A DNA stretch of 44,186 bases, from NCBI RefSeq assembly GCF_001620365.2, contig NZ_LQMT02000006.1, positions 1 to 44,186 on the forward strand. Reading direction: 5' to 3'. The DNA is from Amycolatopsis keratiniphila subsp. keratiniphila (GTDB taxonomy: Bacteria > Actinomycetota > Actinomycetes > Mycobacteriales > Pseudonocardiaceae). Below, piece by piece: positions 1 through 7,566 of the stretch. A program made the position numbers and the translations under genes. The notes beneath the pieces were generated by a model. It ran no database searches. It had not been told where the DNA came from and saw only the letters and a program-made list of their open reading frames with translations. Numbering within the stretch: position 1 is the stretch's first letter; each line of letters begins with the position of its first letter.

Positions 1-21
1 GGCGGGGCCCTCGGGGTGCGT
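1..21 (+). repeat. Terminal inverted repeat, left copy
   Basis: The first 21 bases (starting GGCGGGGCCCTCGGGG) are the exact reverse complement of the last 21 bases. Identity stops at base 22. Bases 22-81 hold no gene; the first gene ends at 82. Confidence 0.85.
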
Positions 22-81
22 CTTGTCTACTACTCGTGGAAACGGCCCGTTTTCGACGTCGGACCATCCAGGTTCAGCCGA

Positions 82-666
82 TCAGGGGGTCAGCTCGGCC
101 AGGGCGATCCGGACCGGGACGGGGCCGGCCAGCTCGATCTCCGCGCCGGCGGTGCGGTGCGGGCGCTCGCGGTAGCCGCCCGCGCTGTGGAGCTGCAAGG
201 CGCGCAGCTCGACCCGACCGCCGCGGGCGAACTCGAGCAACCACAGGAACGGGATGCCGGCCTCGGCGTAGGCGGCCACCTTGGTCTCCCGTTCGGCCGC
301 GGTGTTGCCCGGTGACCAGACTTCCACCGCCAGCTCCAGGTCCTCGGCCGGGAAGCTGGTGGCGGTCGGCGGCCGCCGAAGGAGCGCCACGTCCGGGATG
401 AGCGCGGTTCGGAGTGCCGTGGTGATCTCGACGCCGACGCCGAGCACCGGGTACAGATCGGTCCGGCCGGCGGCCTTCACCGCGTCCCACAGTGCCCTGT
501 ACAGGGCCCCGGTGGCGTACTGGTGGGGACCTCCAGGAGGCGGCGACACGTGCCAGTAACCCCAAATCAGCTCAAGGCGGCCGCCGTCGTCGGGCCGGTC
601 GGCGGTACGCCACTCGTCTACGGTGTGCGGGCCCAGCGGGTGCTGGAGGTCGGCGACTGCGGACAC
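82..666 (-). CDS. Uma2-family putative endonuclease (DUF820)
   Basis: A 194-residue protein matching the Uma2/DUF820 family, which has a PD-(D/E)XK nuclease fold and whose biological role is largely unknown. The pattern is visible as IPDVALL (the acidic residue), ELAVEVWSP (E-x-E/V followed by SP) and the ETKVAAYAEAGIPFLW block typical of the family. Length is normal. Start is GTG at 666 behind GGGAGGTG. It is the leftmost gene and would be transcribed toward the left terminus. A copy of the start-associated repeat lies at 746-768, about 80 bases upstream. Family call is good; substrate unknown. Confidence 0.75.
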   Translation of the reverse strand: MSAVADLQHPLGPHTVDEWRTADRPDDGGRLELIWGYWHVSPPPGGPHQYATGALYRALWDAVKAAGRTDLYPVLGVGVEITTALRTALIPDVALLRRPPTATSFPAEDLELAVEVWSPGNTAAERETKVAAYAEAGIPFLWLLEFARGGRVELRALQLHSAGGYRERPHRTAGAEIELAGPVPVRIALAELTP

Positions 667-745
667 CCAGCATCACCTCCCGTCGTCGTCTGCTGGCCAG
701 TGTCCCACACCCGGCCGCGGCGAAGGAGCGCCGCGACCGGGGCGG

Positions 746-768
746 GTGTGCTGGCGTGCTGGTGGGCT
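746..768 (-). repeat. Start-associated repeat, copy 1
   Basis: Minus-strand copy of the dispersed repeat (core CCCACCAGCACGCCAGCACA), between the stop of the 788-1183 gene and the start at 666. Confidence 0.8.
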
Positions 769-787
769 CATGCAGGTGGAAGGCGTG

Positions 788-1183
788 TCAGCTTGTGGTG
801 GCGTGGGTGATCGCGGCCGCGACGTCGGCGGCGTGGGCACGGCCGAGGCTGTTGGTGGCGTTCTCCCGGAGGTTGACGGGCACGCCGCCGCCGAGGCTGG
901 CGGCGATCCGCAGGGTTCGCCCAGGGCCTCCGGAGGCGCGCAGCTCCCCGGAGTCGAGCGCGGCCACGACGTCGGCCCACAGAACACGGGCCAGCGGCGA
1001 CCCGTCGCCGGTCAGGTCGGGGTCGTCGGTGTAGTCCACGAACAGACGGAAGTCGGCCCGGTCGAGCCAGCCGCCGCTGATCAGCAGATCGGCGGCGGCT
1101 TCGTCCGGCGGGCTTCCGGCGGCACGTGCCCGCACCGCGGCGGCCAAGTCGTCGGTGCTCAGGTTCGCGGTGTCGCTGCTCAT
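788..1183 (-). CDS. Hypothetical protein, 131 aa
   Basis: Not recognised. The open frame extends upstream to 1276, but the ATG at 1183 is preceded by GAGGAGCG at a good distance and directly follows a diverged start-associated repeat, so this start was chosen. The protein is acidic and alanine-rich, with a central stretch containing WLDRADFRLFVDYTDD. No transmembrane segment or metal-binding motif is visible. It belongs to a leftward run of small genes. Confidence 0.6.
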   Translation of the reverse strand: MSSDTANLSTDDLAAAVRARAAGSPPDEAAADLLISGGWLDRADFRLFVDYTDDPDLTGDGSPLARVLWADVVAALDSGELRASGGPGRTLRIAASLGGGVPVNLRENATNSLGRAHAADVAAAITHATTS

Positions 1184-1208
1184 CGGGTTGAGCGCTCCTC
1201 GGTGTGGT

Positions 1209-1235
1209 GGTGTGCTGTCGGTCTGGTGCTGGTCA
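1209..1235 (-). repeat. Start-associated repeat, copy 2 (diverged)
   Basis: Begins on the minus strand with TGACCAGCACCAG; its first three bases are the stop codon of the upstream 1233-1409 gene. The next gene's Shine-Dalgarno follows directly. Confidence 0.6.
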
Positions 1236-1409
1236 CAGCTGCGGGCCTCCGTCTGTGAGGGGACTGGCGCACTCAACGTAGACCCGAACCAGGGTGCTCG
1301 TGCCGCGGTTGGGGCGGGGCTCGGAGACTTCCTGGACGTCGAACTCCCGGCGGAGTCGGGCCACGGTGGTCTCGGCCTCCGCGGCGGTGCACATGATGCG
1401 GATCTTCAC
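1233..1409 (-). CDS. Hypothetical small protein, 58 aa
   Basis: Not recognised. The GTG at 1409 overlaps the stop of the preceding gene by four bases (GTGA), implying translational coupling. The product begins VKIRIMCTAAEAE and alternates hydrophobic and charged residues in a way that suggests a small alpha/beta fold (strand, helix, and a strand near LVRVYVECA). Its stop codon is the first three bases of a start-associated repeat. Confidence 0.6.
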   Translation of the reverse strand: MKIRIMCTAAEAETTVARLRREFDVQEVSEPRPNRGTSTLVRVYVECASPLTDGGPQL

Positions 1410-2095
1410 GCCGAGGCCGCCGCAGGTTCGGCAGTGCCGTCGATCGTGGCCACCGCGGCCTGGCGGCGGGCCTGGTGGGGCATCTCGGCCAGCCGACCGG
1501 TTCGGGTCTGGCACTCACGGCCGGGCTCGGCTCCGCACGTGGTGCACGGCTCGGCGCGGGTCTGCTCGCGGATGCGCTTCTCCCGTTCGGCCGCCCGGCG
1601 CTTGTCGGCGCGTTTGGACTCCCACCGGTCCAGCTCGGGCAGCCCGTCCAGGCCCTCCAGGTACGGGATACCGGGCTCGGCCTGGTCGGCCCGCCACGGC
1701 GTGTCCGGCCGGGCCAGCGCGGCGACCTGGTGATGTGTGAGCACAGTGGAGAGCCGTTTTCCGTACCGGGTCTTGTCGGTGTCCGCCCCGTACGCGGCGA
1801 AGCCCCAGGGCTCGGTCCCGCCGAAGGTGCGGGCCAGCGGCCGCTCCTCGGTGATGATGTTGTCCACCTCGGCCAGGGTCTCCGCCAAGCCGGAGATCCG
1901 GCTGGCCTGGCCGCTCAGCTCGTCGCAGACCTGCTCCAGCTCGACCGGCACCGCCGGCCGCTCGGCGGCCACCGCCAGCTGGCGCAGCCAGACCGCGGCC
2001 GCGGACAGGTGCGTGACCAGTTCCTCCAAGGTGATCCGGTCCCCCGCGCGCAGGTGCGCCGTGTCGGCCGGGTCTGTGCTTCCTTGCGTAGTCAT
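1406..2095 (-). CDS. Phage/plasmid-type zinc-finger protein, 229 aa
   Basis: The C-terminal third carries CTTCGAEPGRECQTRTGR followed by MPHQARR, the CxxCxxxxGxxC...G...PHxxR pattern of a short zinc-finger domain seen in many actinobacteriophage and plasmid proteins. The N-terminal half is helical and mentions no catalytic motif. Start is ATG at 2095. The promoter region contains the CACACATGAT operator-like site at 2152-2172, shared with the gene at 2885. It is coupled by a GTGA overlap to the next gene. Molecular function unknown; nucleic-acid binding is inferred from the zinc finger. Confidence 0.65.
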   Translation of the reverse strand: MTTQGSTDPADTAHLRAGDRITLEELVTHLSAAAVWLRQLAVAAERPAVPVELEQVCDELSGQASRISGLAETLAEVDNIITEERPLARTFGGTEPWGFAAYGADTDKTRYGKRLSTVLTHHQVAALARPDTPWRADQAEPGIPYLEGLDGLPELDRWESKRADKRRAAEREKRIREQTRAEPCTTCGAEPGRECQTRTGRLAEMPHQARRQAAVATIDGTAEPAAASA

Positions 2096-2151
2096 GCGAC
2101 CACTGTAGCGGGCTATGTCAAATGAAACACCAGGTCAAACGGCATGGTCTG

Positions 2152-2172
2152 GCGGGTTATCACACATGATTA
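2152..2172. promoter_or_regulatory. Operator-like site, TTATCACACATGATTA
   Basis: One of three sites in the window sharing TTATCACACATGATTA with flanks; the arms TTATCA and TGAT(A/T)A form an imperfect dyad with a CACA spacer. It sits 57-77 bases upstream of the leftward gene starting at 2095. Confidence 0.55.
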
Positions 2173-2222
2173 TTGGTCCATTGGAGCAGTGCCGGCCCGG
2201 TTTTTGCCGGTGGTGGCGGTGC

Positions 2223-2885
2223 TCAGCCGCGGGTGGCTCGTTCGGCGGCCGCGCGGAGTATGTCCCCGGTGGTGATGATCTTTCCGCGCAGTTCGCGGCG
2301 GCGGGCCATGTCCTCCTGGCGCGGGCCTTTGCCGAACGCCAGGCTCATGGCGATGGCGAGTCCTTCTGGCCCGCCGATGCGGTCGGCCGCGCCCAGGCCG
2401 TCGCCGAATCGATCGGCCCAGGCTTGTAGCTCGCGCTCGGCGGGCTGGGATTCCCAGTAGGCCGCGCGGCGGACCTGTTCCCACAGCTGGCGCGGCAGGT
2501 TGCAGGCCAGGCGGCCCTGGCCGTCGCCGGCGCGGCCGGAGGCGAGTTCGACGCCGACGCGGCGGCCGGGAATGCTGGCCTTGCCCACTGGGATCGGCTT
2601 GTACTTCCTGTTCCAGCCGTTCTCGGCCAGGACCTTCTCCAGGTGGTAGGCCAGCAGCGCGTCCCGGCTGGCCGGGCACTCTCCCGAGTACCGGCGGCGA
2701 AGCCGTTCGGCCTCCAGGGCGGCGCGGGCATCGCGGCGCGCCGCGGGGTCCTTGATCTCGTGGACTTCGGCCAGGGCGTCGGTCCACCATTCGCCTTCGC
2801 GCTTCTTCTCGGCCTTGACCTTGGCGCGGACAGCGCGCTCCAGCTCGGAGTCACAGGTGGTGGAGAAGCTGCGTCCGTCTGCCAC
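2223..2885 (-). CDS. Hypothetical protein, 220 aa
   Basis: Not recognised. A basic, helix-rich protein: the N-terminal half is dense in K/R/E (RAKVKAEKKREGEWW), the C-terminal half contains LPRQLWEQVRRAAYW and ends with RRRELRGKIITTGDIL. No signal peptide or membrane segment. Start is GTG at 2885. The upstream region has the second CACACATGAT site (2931-2950), so it and the 2095 gene are probably co-regulated, perhaps by a plasmid-encoded repressor. Confidence 0.6.
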   Translation of the reverse strand: MADGRSFSTTCDSELERAVRAKVKAEKKREGEWWTDALAEVHEIKDPAARRDARAALEAERLRRRYSGECPASRDALLAYHLEKVLAENGWNRKYKPIPVGKASIPGRRVGVELASGRAGDGQGRLACNLPRQLWEQVRRAAYWESQPAERELQAWADRFGDGLGAADRIGGPEGLAIAMSLAFGKGPRQEDMARRRELRGKIITTGDILRAAAERATRG

Positions 2886-2930
2886 GGTTCCGTCCTGCTG
2901 GTGTCGGTACTGGCCACGCCCCGCCGGTGG

Positions 2931-2950
2931 CGGTTAATCACACATGATAA
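2931..2950. promoter_or_regulatory. Operator-like site, TTAATCACACATGATAA
   Basis: Second copy of the CACACATGAT site, about 45-65 bases upstream of the leftward GTG at 2885. Confidence 0.55.
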
Positions 2951-3254
2951 ATGGGCCGAACGTTCTGCCGGTGGACCGACTCCCCTCCCCCGCAGTGGTA
3001 GTTCGACCAGGCCGCCCCTACGTTTTGCCGGACGAGACACCGGAGAGGCGAAGGAGGCGCCGGGGTGACTTCCCTTCCCTGCCGTGCGCCAGAGTCTCCG
3101 GTATGTGTCTACACATCCGGCCTCACGTTATCGCGTCTCAGGCGAACTCAGCCCTTGTTTTTCGTCTTGATCTTCACTCGTTGGGCTGGACTTTTATTTT
3201 TAATAATCTAACAAGTGTTTTGACTTCCTCAAAATTAAAAGTCGCCGTAGAGTG
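2951..3254. promoter_or_regulatory. Divergent intergenic region with AT-rich tract
   Basis: No gene. Bases 3188-3245 are strikingly AT-rich against a very GC-rich background. The segment TTGACTTCCTCAAAATTAAA then AGTCG (about 3222-3247) resembles TTGATTTTCTCAAAAATCAA then AGTCG at about 11141-11166. It directly precedes the coiled-coil gene and is the likely promoter/operator, possibly autoregulated. Confidence 0.5.
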
Positions 3255-4427
3255 ATGGGTATGACTGAGCCTGCCGTGACCTCCCCCGAACCTGATTCGG
3301 CCCCCGTCCGCATCTGCGGATATCGCAAGTGCGACCGCCGGTTGCCGGCCCAGAAGGGCCGGGGGCGGCCGCTGGAGTTCTGCAAGGACCGCCAGTGGCC
3401 GCCGGGCGGGAAGTCCTGCCGGGAGATGGAGGCCGAGGCGAAGCAGGCCGAGCAGGCGGCCGGGCTGGACGTGCCGCTGGCGACGTACCGGGAGGTATCG
3501 GAGCCGCTGCTGGAGGTGCTGGACGGGCTGGCTGTGCGGCTGACCGAGCACGCCGGCGCGGTGCGCGGGGTGGAGTCCGGGGCGCTGGCCCGGATCACCG
3601 ACGCCGAGGAGACGACCCTGCGGGCGGTCGCGCGGGCCGAGGAAGCCGAAGGCGAGCGGGCCAAGGCAATCCGCCAGTCGGAGCGGGACCGGGCCGAGGT
3701 GACGCAGGCCCGCGAGGACGTCATGGCCGCCAAGCGCATGGCGCGCGAGGCCGAGGCCGAGAAGGAGCGGGAGGTGAGCGCGGCCTGGCGGAAGACCGTC
3801 GAGCACGAGGGCAAGCGGGCCGCGGCCGAGGCGAAGGCGGAAGCGGTGTCCGGGAACCTCAAGGCGATGACGGACCGGTTCAACACGTTGGCCGAGGAGG
3901 CCAAGGGGCTGGAGAAGCGGAACAAGGAACTTGACCGCAAGGCCGCGGCAGCCGAGGCCGAGGCGACGGCCGCCGAGAAGGCCCGCCAGCAGTTCGAGGC
4001 CACGGCGACGGCGAAGGCGGCCGAGGCGGAACAGGAGCGCGCGGCCGCGGCCGAGGCCCGCGGGGCGGCGACGCGCGCCGAGGAGCGGCTGGCCGAGGTC
4101 CAGGCCGAGCTGACCGAGGCGAACGGCACCGTGGAGCAGCTGCGCAGCGACGTCACCGGGGCCCGCGCCGAGACTGCCGTGGAGAAGGGGCGCGCGGACA
4201 CCGCCGAGCGGGAGCTGGCCGAGGCCCGCGCCGAGGTCGAGCAGACCGGCGGGCAGCTCACGGAGGCGAACCGCACCGTGGAGCAGCTGCGCGGCGACGT
4301 CACCAGGGCCCGCGCCGAGGTCGAGCGGTTGACGACCGAGCTGGCCGCGGCGACGTCGGCCGCGGCGACGGTGGACCAGCTGCGCGGGCTGCTGGCCGAG
4401 GTCACGAAGGGCAAGGGCGCGAAGTAG
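3255..4427 (+). CDS. Coiled-coil protein with N-terminal Cys cluster (KfrA-like architecture)
   Basis: About 390 residues. Residues ~18-60 contain CGYRKCDRRLP and FCKDRQWPPGGKSC, four cysteines that could bind zinc and DNA. From residue ~60 to the end the protein is an almost uninterrupted heptad-rich A/E/R/K coiled coil, with an internal duplication (TVEQLRSDVTGARAE and TVEQLRGDVTRARAE). The layout of a small DNA-binding head plus a very long coiled coil resembles KfrA/KorB-type plasmid proteins, but no homology is claimed. Starts at 3252 (GTG), 3255 or 3261 (ATG) are all possible; no strong Shine-Dalgarno is visible, so the mRNA may be leaderless. It stands alone between an AT-rich promoter and a bidirectional terminator. 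The role, perhaps partition or DNA organisation, is inferred. Confidence 0.65.
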   Translation: MGMTEPAVTSPEPDSAPVRICGYRKCDRRLPAQKGRGRPLEFCKDRQWPPGGKSCREMEAEAKQAEQAAGLDVPLATYREVSEPLLEVLDGLAVRLTEHAGAVRGVESGALARITDAEETTLRAVARAEEAEGERAKAIRQSERDRAEVTQAREDVMAAKRMAREAEAEKEREVSAAWRKTVEHEGKRAAAEAKAEAVSGNLKAMTDRFNTLAEEAKGLEKRNKELDRKAAAAEAEATAAEKARQQFEATATAKAAEAEQERAAAAEARGAATRAEERLAEVQAELTEANGTVEQLRSDVTGARAETAVEKGRADTAERELAEARAEVEQTGGQLTEANRTVEQLRGDVTRARAEVERLTTELAAATSAAATVDQLRGLLAEVTKGKGAK

Positions 4428-4454
4428 GCGCGGGGCCGTCCTCGAGAGCGAACA

Positions 4455-4497
4455 AGCAGCCGGCCCCCGGTCCGCGATGGACCGGGGGCCGGCTGCT
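4455..4497. terminator. Strong bidirectional hairpin terminator
   Basis: Perfect 19-bp arms (4455-4473 and 4479-4497) with a 5-base loop, between the convergent genes ending at 4427 (+) and 4501 (-). Confidence 0.75.
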
Positions 4498-4500
4498 GTT

Positions 4501-5022
4501 CTACGTGGCCACGTCGTACACCTCGGCGAACCCTTCGCGCCGGAGCCGCCGGCGGGTCAGGGTCCGCACGGTCCACCACATCCGCACCACCACCAGCGCC
4601 GGCACTCTCCGCGGCCGGGATCGGTTGCGGCGCAACGTCTCCAGCAGTGAGCACCGGAGCCGGACCGCGACCGGTGCCGCGCCGTGCTCGGCGGCAAGTG
4701 CCCGCCATCGGGCTCGGTCCCGCGGGTGGGCCCCGGTCGCGTCGATCGTGACGTCTCGCCCGGCGGCCAGGTGGTCGGCGGCGCGCGCCTGGACGAGATC
4801 GAACGCCGCGGCCGAGGCCGCCTGGTCCTCCTCGCCGGTGCCGATCTCGGCGCGGGCGCGGTCGGTCGAGAGCACCGCGCCCAGCTCGGCGCGGTCACGA
4901 CACCACGTGCTCTTGCCCGTGCCGGGGGCCGCGATCAGCACTCGGAGCCAGGCCCGAGGCGGGGTCTCCCCTCCCCCGGTGTGCTGGTGTTCTGATGGGT
5001 TGCCGCTGCTCACTGCGGACAT
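4501..5022 (-). CDS. P-loop kinase, polynucleotide-kinase-like AAA ATPase
   Basis: About 173 residues with a clear Walker A, APGTGKST (residues ~32-39), followed by STDRARAEIG and IDATGAHPRDRARWRALA. This order matches the small P-loop kinases of the bacterial Pnkp / AAA_33 type that phosphorylate nucleic-acid ends or small molecules. The C-terminus is arginine-rich. Start is uncertain: ATG 5022 has AAGGGA upstream but overlaps the preceding gene and encodes the start-associated repeat as residues 5-15; GTG 4941, after the repeat and a GGGGGAGGGGAG, is the alternative. Substrate unknown. Confidence 0.6.
   Translation of the reverse strand: MSAVSSGNPSEHQHTGGGETPPRAWLRVLIAAPGTGKSTWCRDRAELGAVLSTDRARAEIGTGEEDQAASAAAFDLVQARAADHLAAGRDVTIDATGAHPRDRARWRALAAEHGAAPVAVRLRCSLLETLRRNRSRPRRVPALVVVRMWWTVRTLTRRRLRREGFAEVYDVAT
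4979..5012 (-). repeat. Start-associated repeat, copy 3
   Basis: Begins on the minus strand exactly with the TGA stop of the HNH gene (5012-5010) and ends just before GGGGGAGGGGAG. Confidence 0.8.
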
Positions 5023-5762
5023 GTGGCCAGTCCCTTCGTGAGCGCGGCCCGCTCGGCCGCGGTGACGGCGAGGCCGTACCGGGCCTTGACGCCGGTGTAA
5101 ATCCGGCTGTACCCGCACGCGAACGCGGGCGGCATGTACTGGTCGGCCGTCTTGTCCCGCTTGTCTCTCGCGTTGGCCTTGTCCTGCACCGCGAGCAGGT
5201 TCCCGAGGTCGTTGGCGGCCTGGATGCGCCGCTCCAGCGGCCAGGCCGCGGCCCCGGCCCGCCACTGGGCGGCGAGCGGGACAACGTGGTCAATCTGGAC
5301 CTTGGCCAGCGGAACCTCGGTGCTGGTGTACGGGTCGTGCAGCACGCCGGCGGTGACCTTGCAGCGGCCGCGGCCGGGTTTGCGCTGCACGTCGTCCAGG
5401 TCGCGGGCCAGCACTTGCGATCGCTGGTCGCAGCCGTCGCCGTCGGTGTCGATCCACGGGCGACCGAACACGCACGCCTTGCCCTTGTCGCAGTCGCGTT
5501 CGTAGCCGTCCATCGGGCCGGGCGCGGCTTCGCGCAGCTGCGCGAGCAGGGTCCGGGCCTCGGCGGCGGCCGGAGTGCCGGCGGGCAGCCGGTCCAGGCG
5601 GACCTGGCCGCCGGGCGCGGCCGGGCTGGTGCTGGTGGTCGGCGCGGCCGTGGTGGTGCCGGCGGCCGCGGAGCTGGTGGGGGTCCGGGGCGGGGTGCAT
5701 CCGGCGAGCAGCGCCAGGACGACGGCGGCCGCGGCCGCGCCGCGGAAGGTTCGGCGGGTCAT
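5010..5762 (-). CDS. Secreted HNH (DUF1524/GmrSD-type) nuclease lipoprotein
   Basis: A 250-residue protein. The N-terminus is a lipoprotein signal: MTRR, a hydrophobic stretch, then LLAGC with Cys22 as lipidation site, followed by a Thr/Ser/Pro-rich linker. Residues ~156-200 carry the family pattern QIDHVVPLA (His159), NDLGNLLAV and a lysine/arginine/aspartate tail before YMPP, as in exported actinobacterial HNH family nucleases. Four cysteines at ~91-134 may form disulphides. ATG 5762 overlaps the preceding stop (ATGA). The role, perhaps degradation of extracellular DNA or effects on donor/recipient contact, is inferred. Confidence 0.75.
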   Translation of the reverse strand: MTRRTFRGAAAAAVVLALLAGCTPPRTPTSSAAAGTTTAAPTTSTSPAAPGGQVRLDRLPAGTPAAAEARTLLAQLREAAPGPMDGYERDCDKGKACVFGRPWIDTDGDGCDQRSQVLARDLDDVQRKPGRGRCKVTAGVLHDPYTSTEVPLAKVQIDHVVPLAAQWRAGAAAWPLERRIQAANDLGNLLAVQDKANARDKRDKTADQYMPPAFACGYSRIYTGVKARYGLAVTAAERAALTKGLATCPQ

Positions 5763-6382
5763 CGGTTCCTCAACCTCCAGACGTGCATGGCGGTGGCCAG
5801 CTCGGCCTCCCGCCGGATCTGCGGGTCCACCAGGTGCGCCCAGCGCTGCCACAGGGCACGGCCGGCCGGGGTGAGTTCGACGCGGCGAGCGGTGAAGAAG
5901 TAGCGGCCGGAGCGGACGCGGATCAGGCGACGGCCGAGGGCGACCAGGCCGGCGCGTTCGAGTTCGCGGACGGCGTTCTCCTCGGCGAGGCCGAAGAACC
6001 CGCCGGTGGTGTCGTGCTTGCGGCGGTCCTGGCGCAGGTTGCACCAGGTGTCAGCCAGATCCGCCTCGGCGGTGTACGGGCTGGCCGACAGCACGATCTG
6101 GCCGAGGCCAACCAGGTGGAGGGCACGGTGGGTCGGCCACGCGCGGTCCGCGCACGGGCGGTGTTCGGGCTCGGCGGCCGGGATCTCCTCGACGGCCCAC
6201 AGCGCCGGCGGTTCCTCGGCCGGTGGCCTCGGCGAGGCCGAGCGGTTCCGCCAGTAGTGGACAGCTCCGCCGCCCCACCGTGGGGACTGGCGTGGCAGGT
6301 TCTCCAGGCCCTCCAGCGGCGGCTGGCCGCCGGGTTCAAGCGTGGCCGCGGCTGTGTGGCCGCGGACGTGGTGCGGGATCAT
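5759..6382 (-). CDS. Hypothetical protein with possible winged-helix C-terminus, 207 aa
   Basis: Not assigned to a family. The C-terminal half (NAVRELERAGLVALGRRL, then VELTPAGRALWQRW) has the helix-helix-wing-helix look of MarR/PadR-like DNA-binding domains. The N-terminal ~65 residues are proline- and glycine-rich and carry a copy of the AGGGGACTGGCG motif on the opposite strand (6282-6294). ATG 6382 lies about 25 bases after a 76-bp leader repeat. Translationally coupled to the HNH lipoprotein gene. Confidence 0.5.
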   Translation of the reverse strand: MIPHHVRGHTAAATLEPGGQPPLEGLENLPRQSPRWGGGAVHYWRNRSASPRPPAEEPPALWAVEEIPAAEPEHRPCADRAWPTHRALHLVGLGQIVLSASPYTAEADLADTWCNLRQDRRKHDTTGGFFGLAEENAVRELERAGLVALGRRLIRVRSGRYFFTARRVELTPAGRALWQRWAHLVDPQIRREAELATAMHVWRLRNR

Positions 6383-6407
6383 CAGCGGTGACTCCGTTCT
6401 CCTTCAA

Positions 6408-6483
6408 CGCGTGTTCGGGGTCCGCCGGTCCGGCGCGGTCGGGGTGGCTTGTCAGGGCGTCCCCGACCGGCCGGCCGGTTGTC
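6408..6483 (-). repeat. 76-bp direct repeat with hairpin, copy A
   Basis: Nearly identical to 6733-6808 (a few changes and one-base shifts). It contains CGGTCGGGG and CCCCGACCG as arms of a stem. On the minus strand it lies just upstream of the start at 6382. Confidence 0.8.
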
Positions 6484-6706
6484 AGTCGTCGCCAAGCACC
6501 TGGTCCCAGAACTGCGGGTCGTCCTCGTAGCGCGGTGCGGTGGTGCACAGCTCGCAATTCTGTTTGCCGTGAGCGCCGCAGATCCCCATGACGGTGGGGT
6601 GGATGCGGGTCGGCGGGATGTTGTTCGGGTGGTGCTTGCAACTGGTGTTGTGGAGCTGGCCTGTGGTCGCTCCGCAGTCGTCGCAGGCGTTGGATTTCCT
6701 GGCCAT
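6482..6706 (-). CDS. Small zinc-ribbon-like protein, 74 aa
   Basis: Contains ACDDCGATTGQLHNTSC and, near residue 42, CGAHGKQNCELC: two Cys/His clusters that could bind one or two zinc ions. No other recognisable domain. ATG 6706 is about 27 bases after the second copy of the 76-bp leader repeat. Flanked by the two copies, so the gene and one copy may have duplicated or inserted as a unit. Function unknown. Confidence 0.6.
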   Translation of the reverse strand: MARKSNACDDCGATTGQLHNTSCKHHPNNIPPTRIHPTVMGICGAHGKQNCELCTTAPRYEDDPQFWDQVLGDD

Positions 6707-6732
6707 GATCGTGTGTCGTCCTCTCGGTTCAT

Positions 6733-6808
6733 CGCGTGTTCGGGTTCGCCGGTCCGGCGCGGTCGGGGTGGCTTGTCAGGGCGTCCCCGACCGGCCGGGC
6801 CGGTCGTC
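6733..6808 (-). repeat. 76-bp direct repeat with hairpin, copy B
   Basis: Second copy; it overlaps the last codons of the 6776-7141 gene and precedes the start at 6706. Its right side abuts a start-associated repeat. Confidence 0.8.
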
Positions 6809-7141
6809 TGTGTGCTGGTGTGCTGGTGGGTTGGTGCTGCTGGCGGGCCCGAAAAGGCGGGTGTGTTCGGTGCCGAGTACGGCGGCCTCGAAGATGGCCA
6901 GTTCGGAGGTCCAGCGCTGGACGGGCCAGTCCGCGGCCAGCTGGAGCTGGCACGCTTCACCGGAGCCGCGGCGGCCGGTGACGGTGACCATGCCGGCGGC
7001 GTCCGGGTCGGTGACGTGCTCGACCTGGACCAGGTGGTCCCAGACGTCGCTCTGGTTCGGGTCCACGATCCGCGCGCCGGTCTCCAGCTGGCCGGCGCGG
7101 GTGTGGTCGGCCCAGAACTCCGCGGCGTCGTGGCTGTTCAT
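6776..7141 (-). CDS. Hypothetical protein, 121 aa
   Basis: Not recognised. ATG 7141 chosen after discarding a long unlikely upstream extension. Residues ~1-90 look like a compact acidic domain (DHLVQVEHVTDPDAAG, then RWTSELAIFEAAVLG). The last ~20 residues are encoded by a start-associated repeat and the beginning of the 76-bp repeat, so the natural stop may once have lain further upstream. Confidence 0.55.
   Translation of the reverse strand: MNSHDAAEFWADHTRAGQLETGARIVDPNQSDVWDHLVQVEHVTDPDAAGMVTVTGRRGSGEACQLQLAADWPVQRWTSELAIFEAAVLGTEHTRLFGPASSTNPPAHQHTDDRPGRSGTP
6810..6837 (-). repeat. Start-associated repeat, copy 4
   Basis: Lies inside the 3' end of the 6776-7141 gene, read as NPPAHQHT, and directly precedes 76-bp repeat copy B. 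Confidence 0.75.
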
Positions 7142-7155
7142 CGTCGCGTCCCTCC

Positions 7156-7566
7156 TCACTCGCCGGGGCAGTCCTCGCCTGGTGCGTACCGCGGTTCTTC
7201 GCCGGGTTCGGGTACCGAGCCCTTGAGCGGGATCACCCAGTAATGCGGGTGCGCCGGGCGGGGGCTGGCGTGGAACTCGTCGACGGGCAGGCACCGCACG
7301 GTGGGGACCGGCCGGTCCAGCGGGCGGCCGCTGGTGTCGCAACAGGTCATGGCCGAGGAGTCGGCGACGATCCAGGGGCCGGAGACGTCCGGGCGGGCCG
7401 GGTGCGCGATCGGCGGCCGCGGTGCCGCCGGGGCGGCGGGGGCGGCCGCGGTGGTGGGGCCGAGGCCGGGGGTGTGCGGGTAGGACAGCCGGATCACGCC
7501 GAAGAACAGGGCGACGATCAGGCCGGCCAGCGCGCCGAGCAGGAGGAGGCGGACGGTGTTGTTCAT
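7156..7566 (-). CDS. Single-pass membrane-anchored protein, 136 aa
   Basis: Starts with a typical N-terminal anchor (residues ~5-28, LLLLGALAGLIVALFFGV), followed by an Ala/Pro linker and an extracytoplasmic part with three cysteines (MTCCDTSGR, VRCLP). No known domain. ATG 7566 is preceded by GGGGGAGGGGAG and overlaps the preceding stop (ATGA), so it is coupled to the upstream gene. Confidence 0.6.
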   Translation of the reverse strand: MNNTVRLLLLGALAGLIVALFFGVIRLSYPHTPGLGPTTAAAPAAPAAPRPPIAHPARPDVSGPWIVADSSAMTCCDTSGRPLDRPVPTVRCLPVDEFHASPRPAHPHYWVIPLKGSVPEPGEEPRYAPGEDCPGE

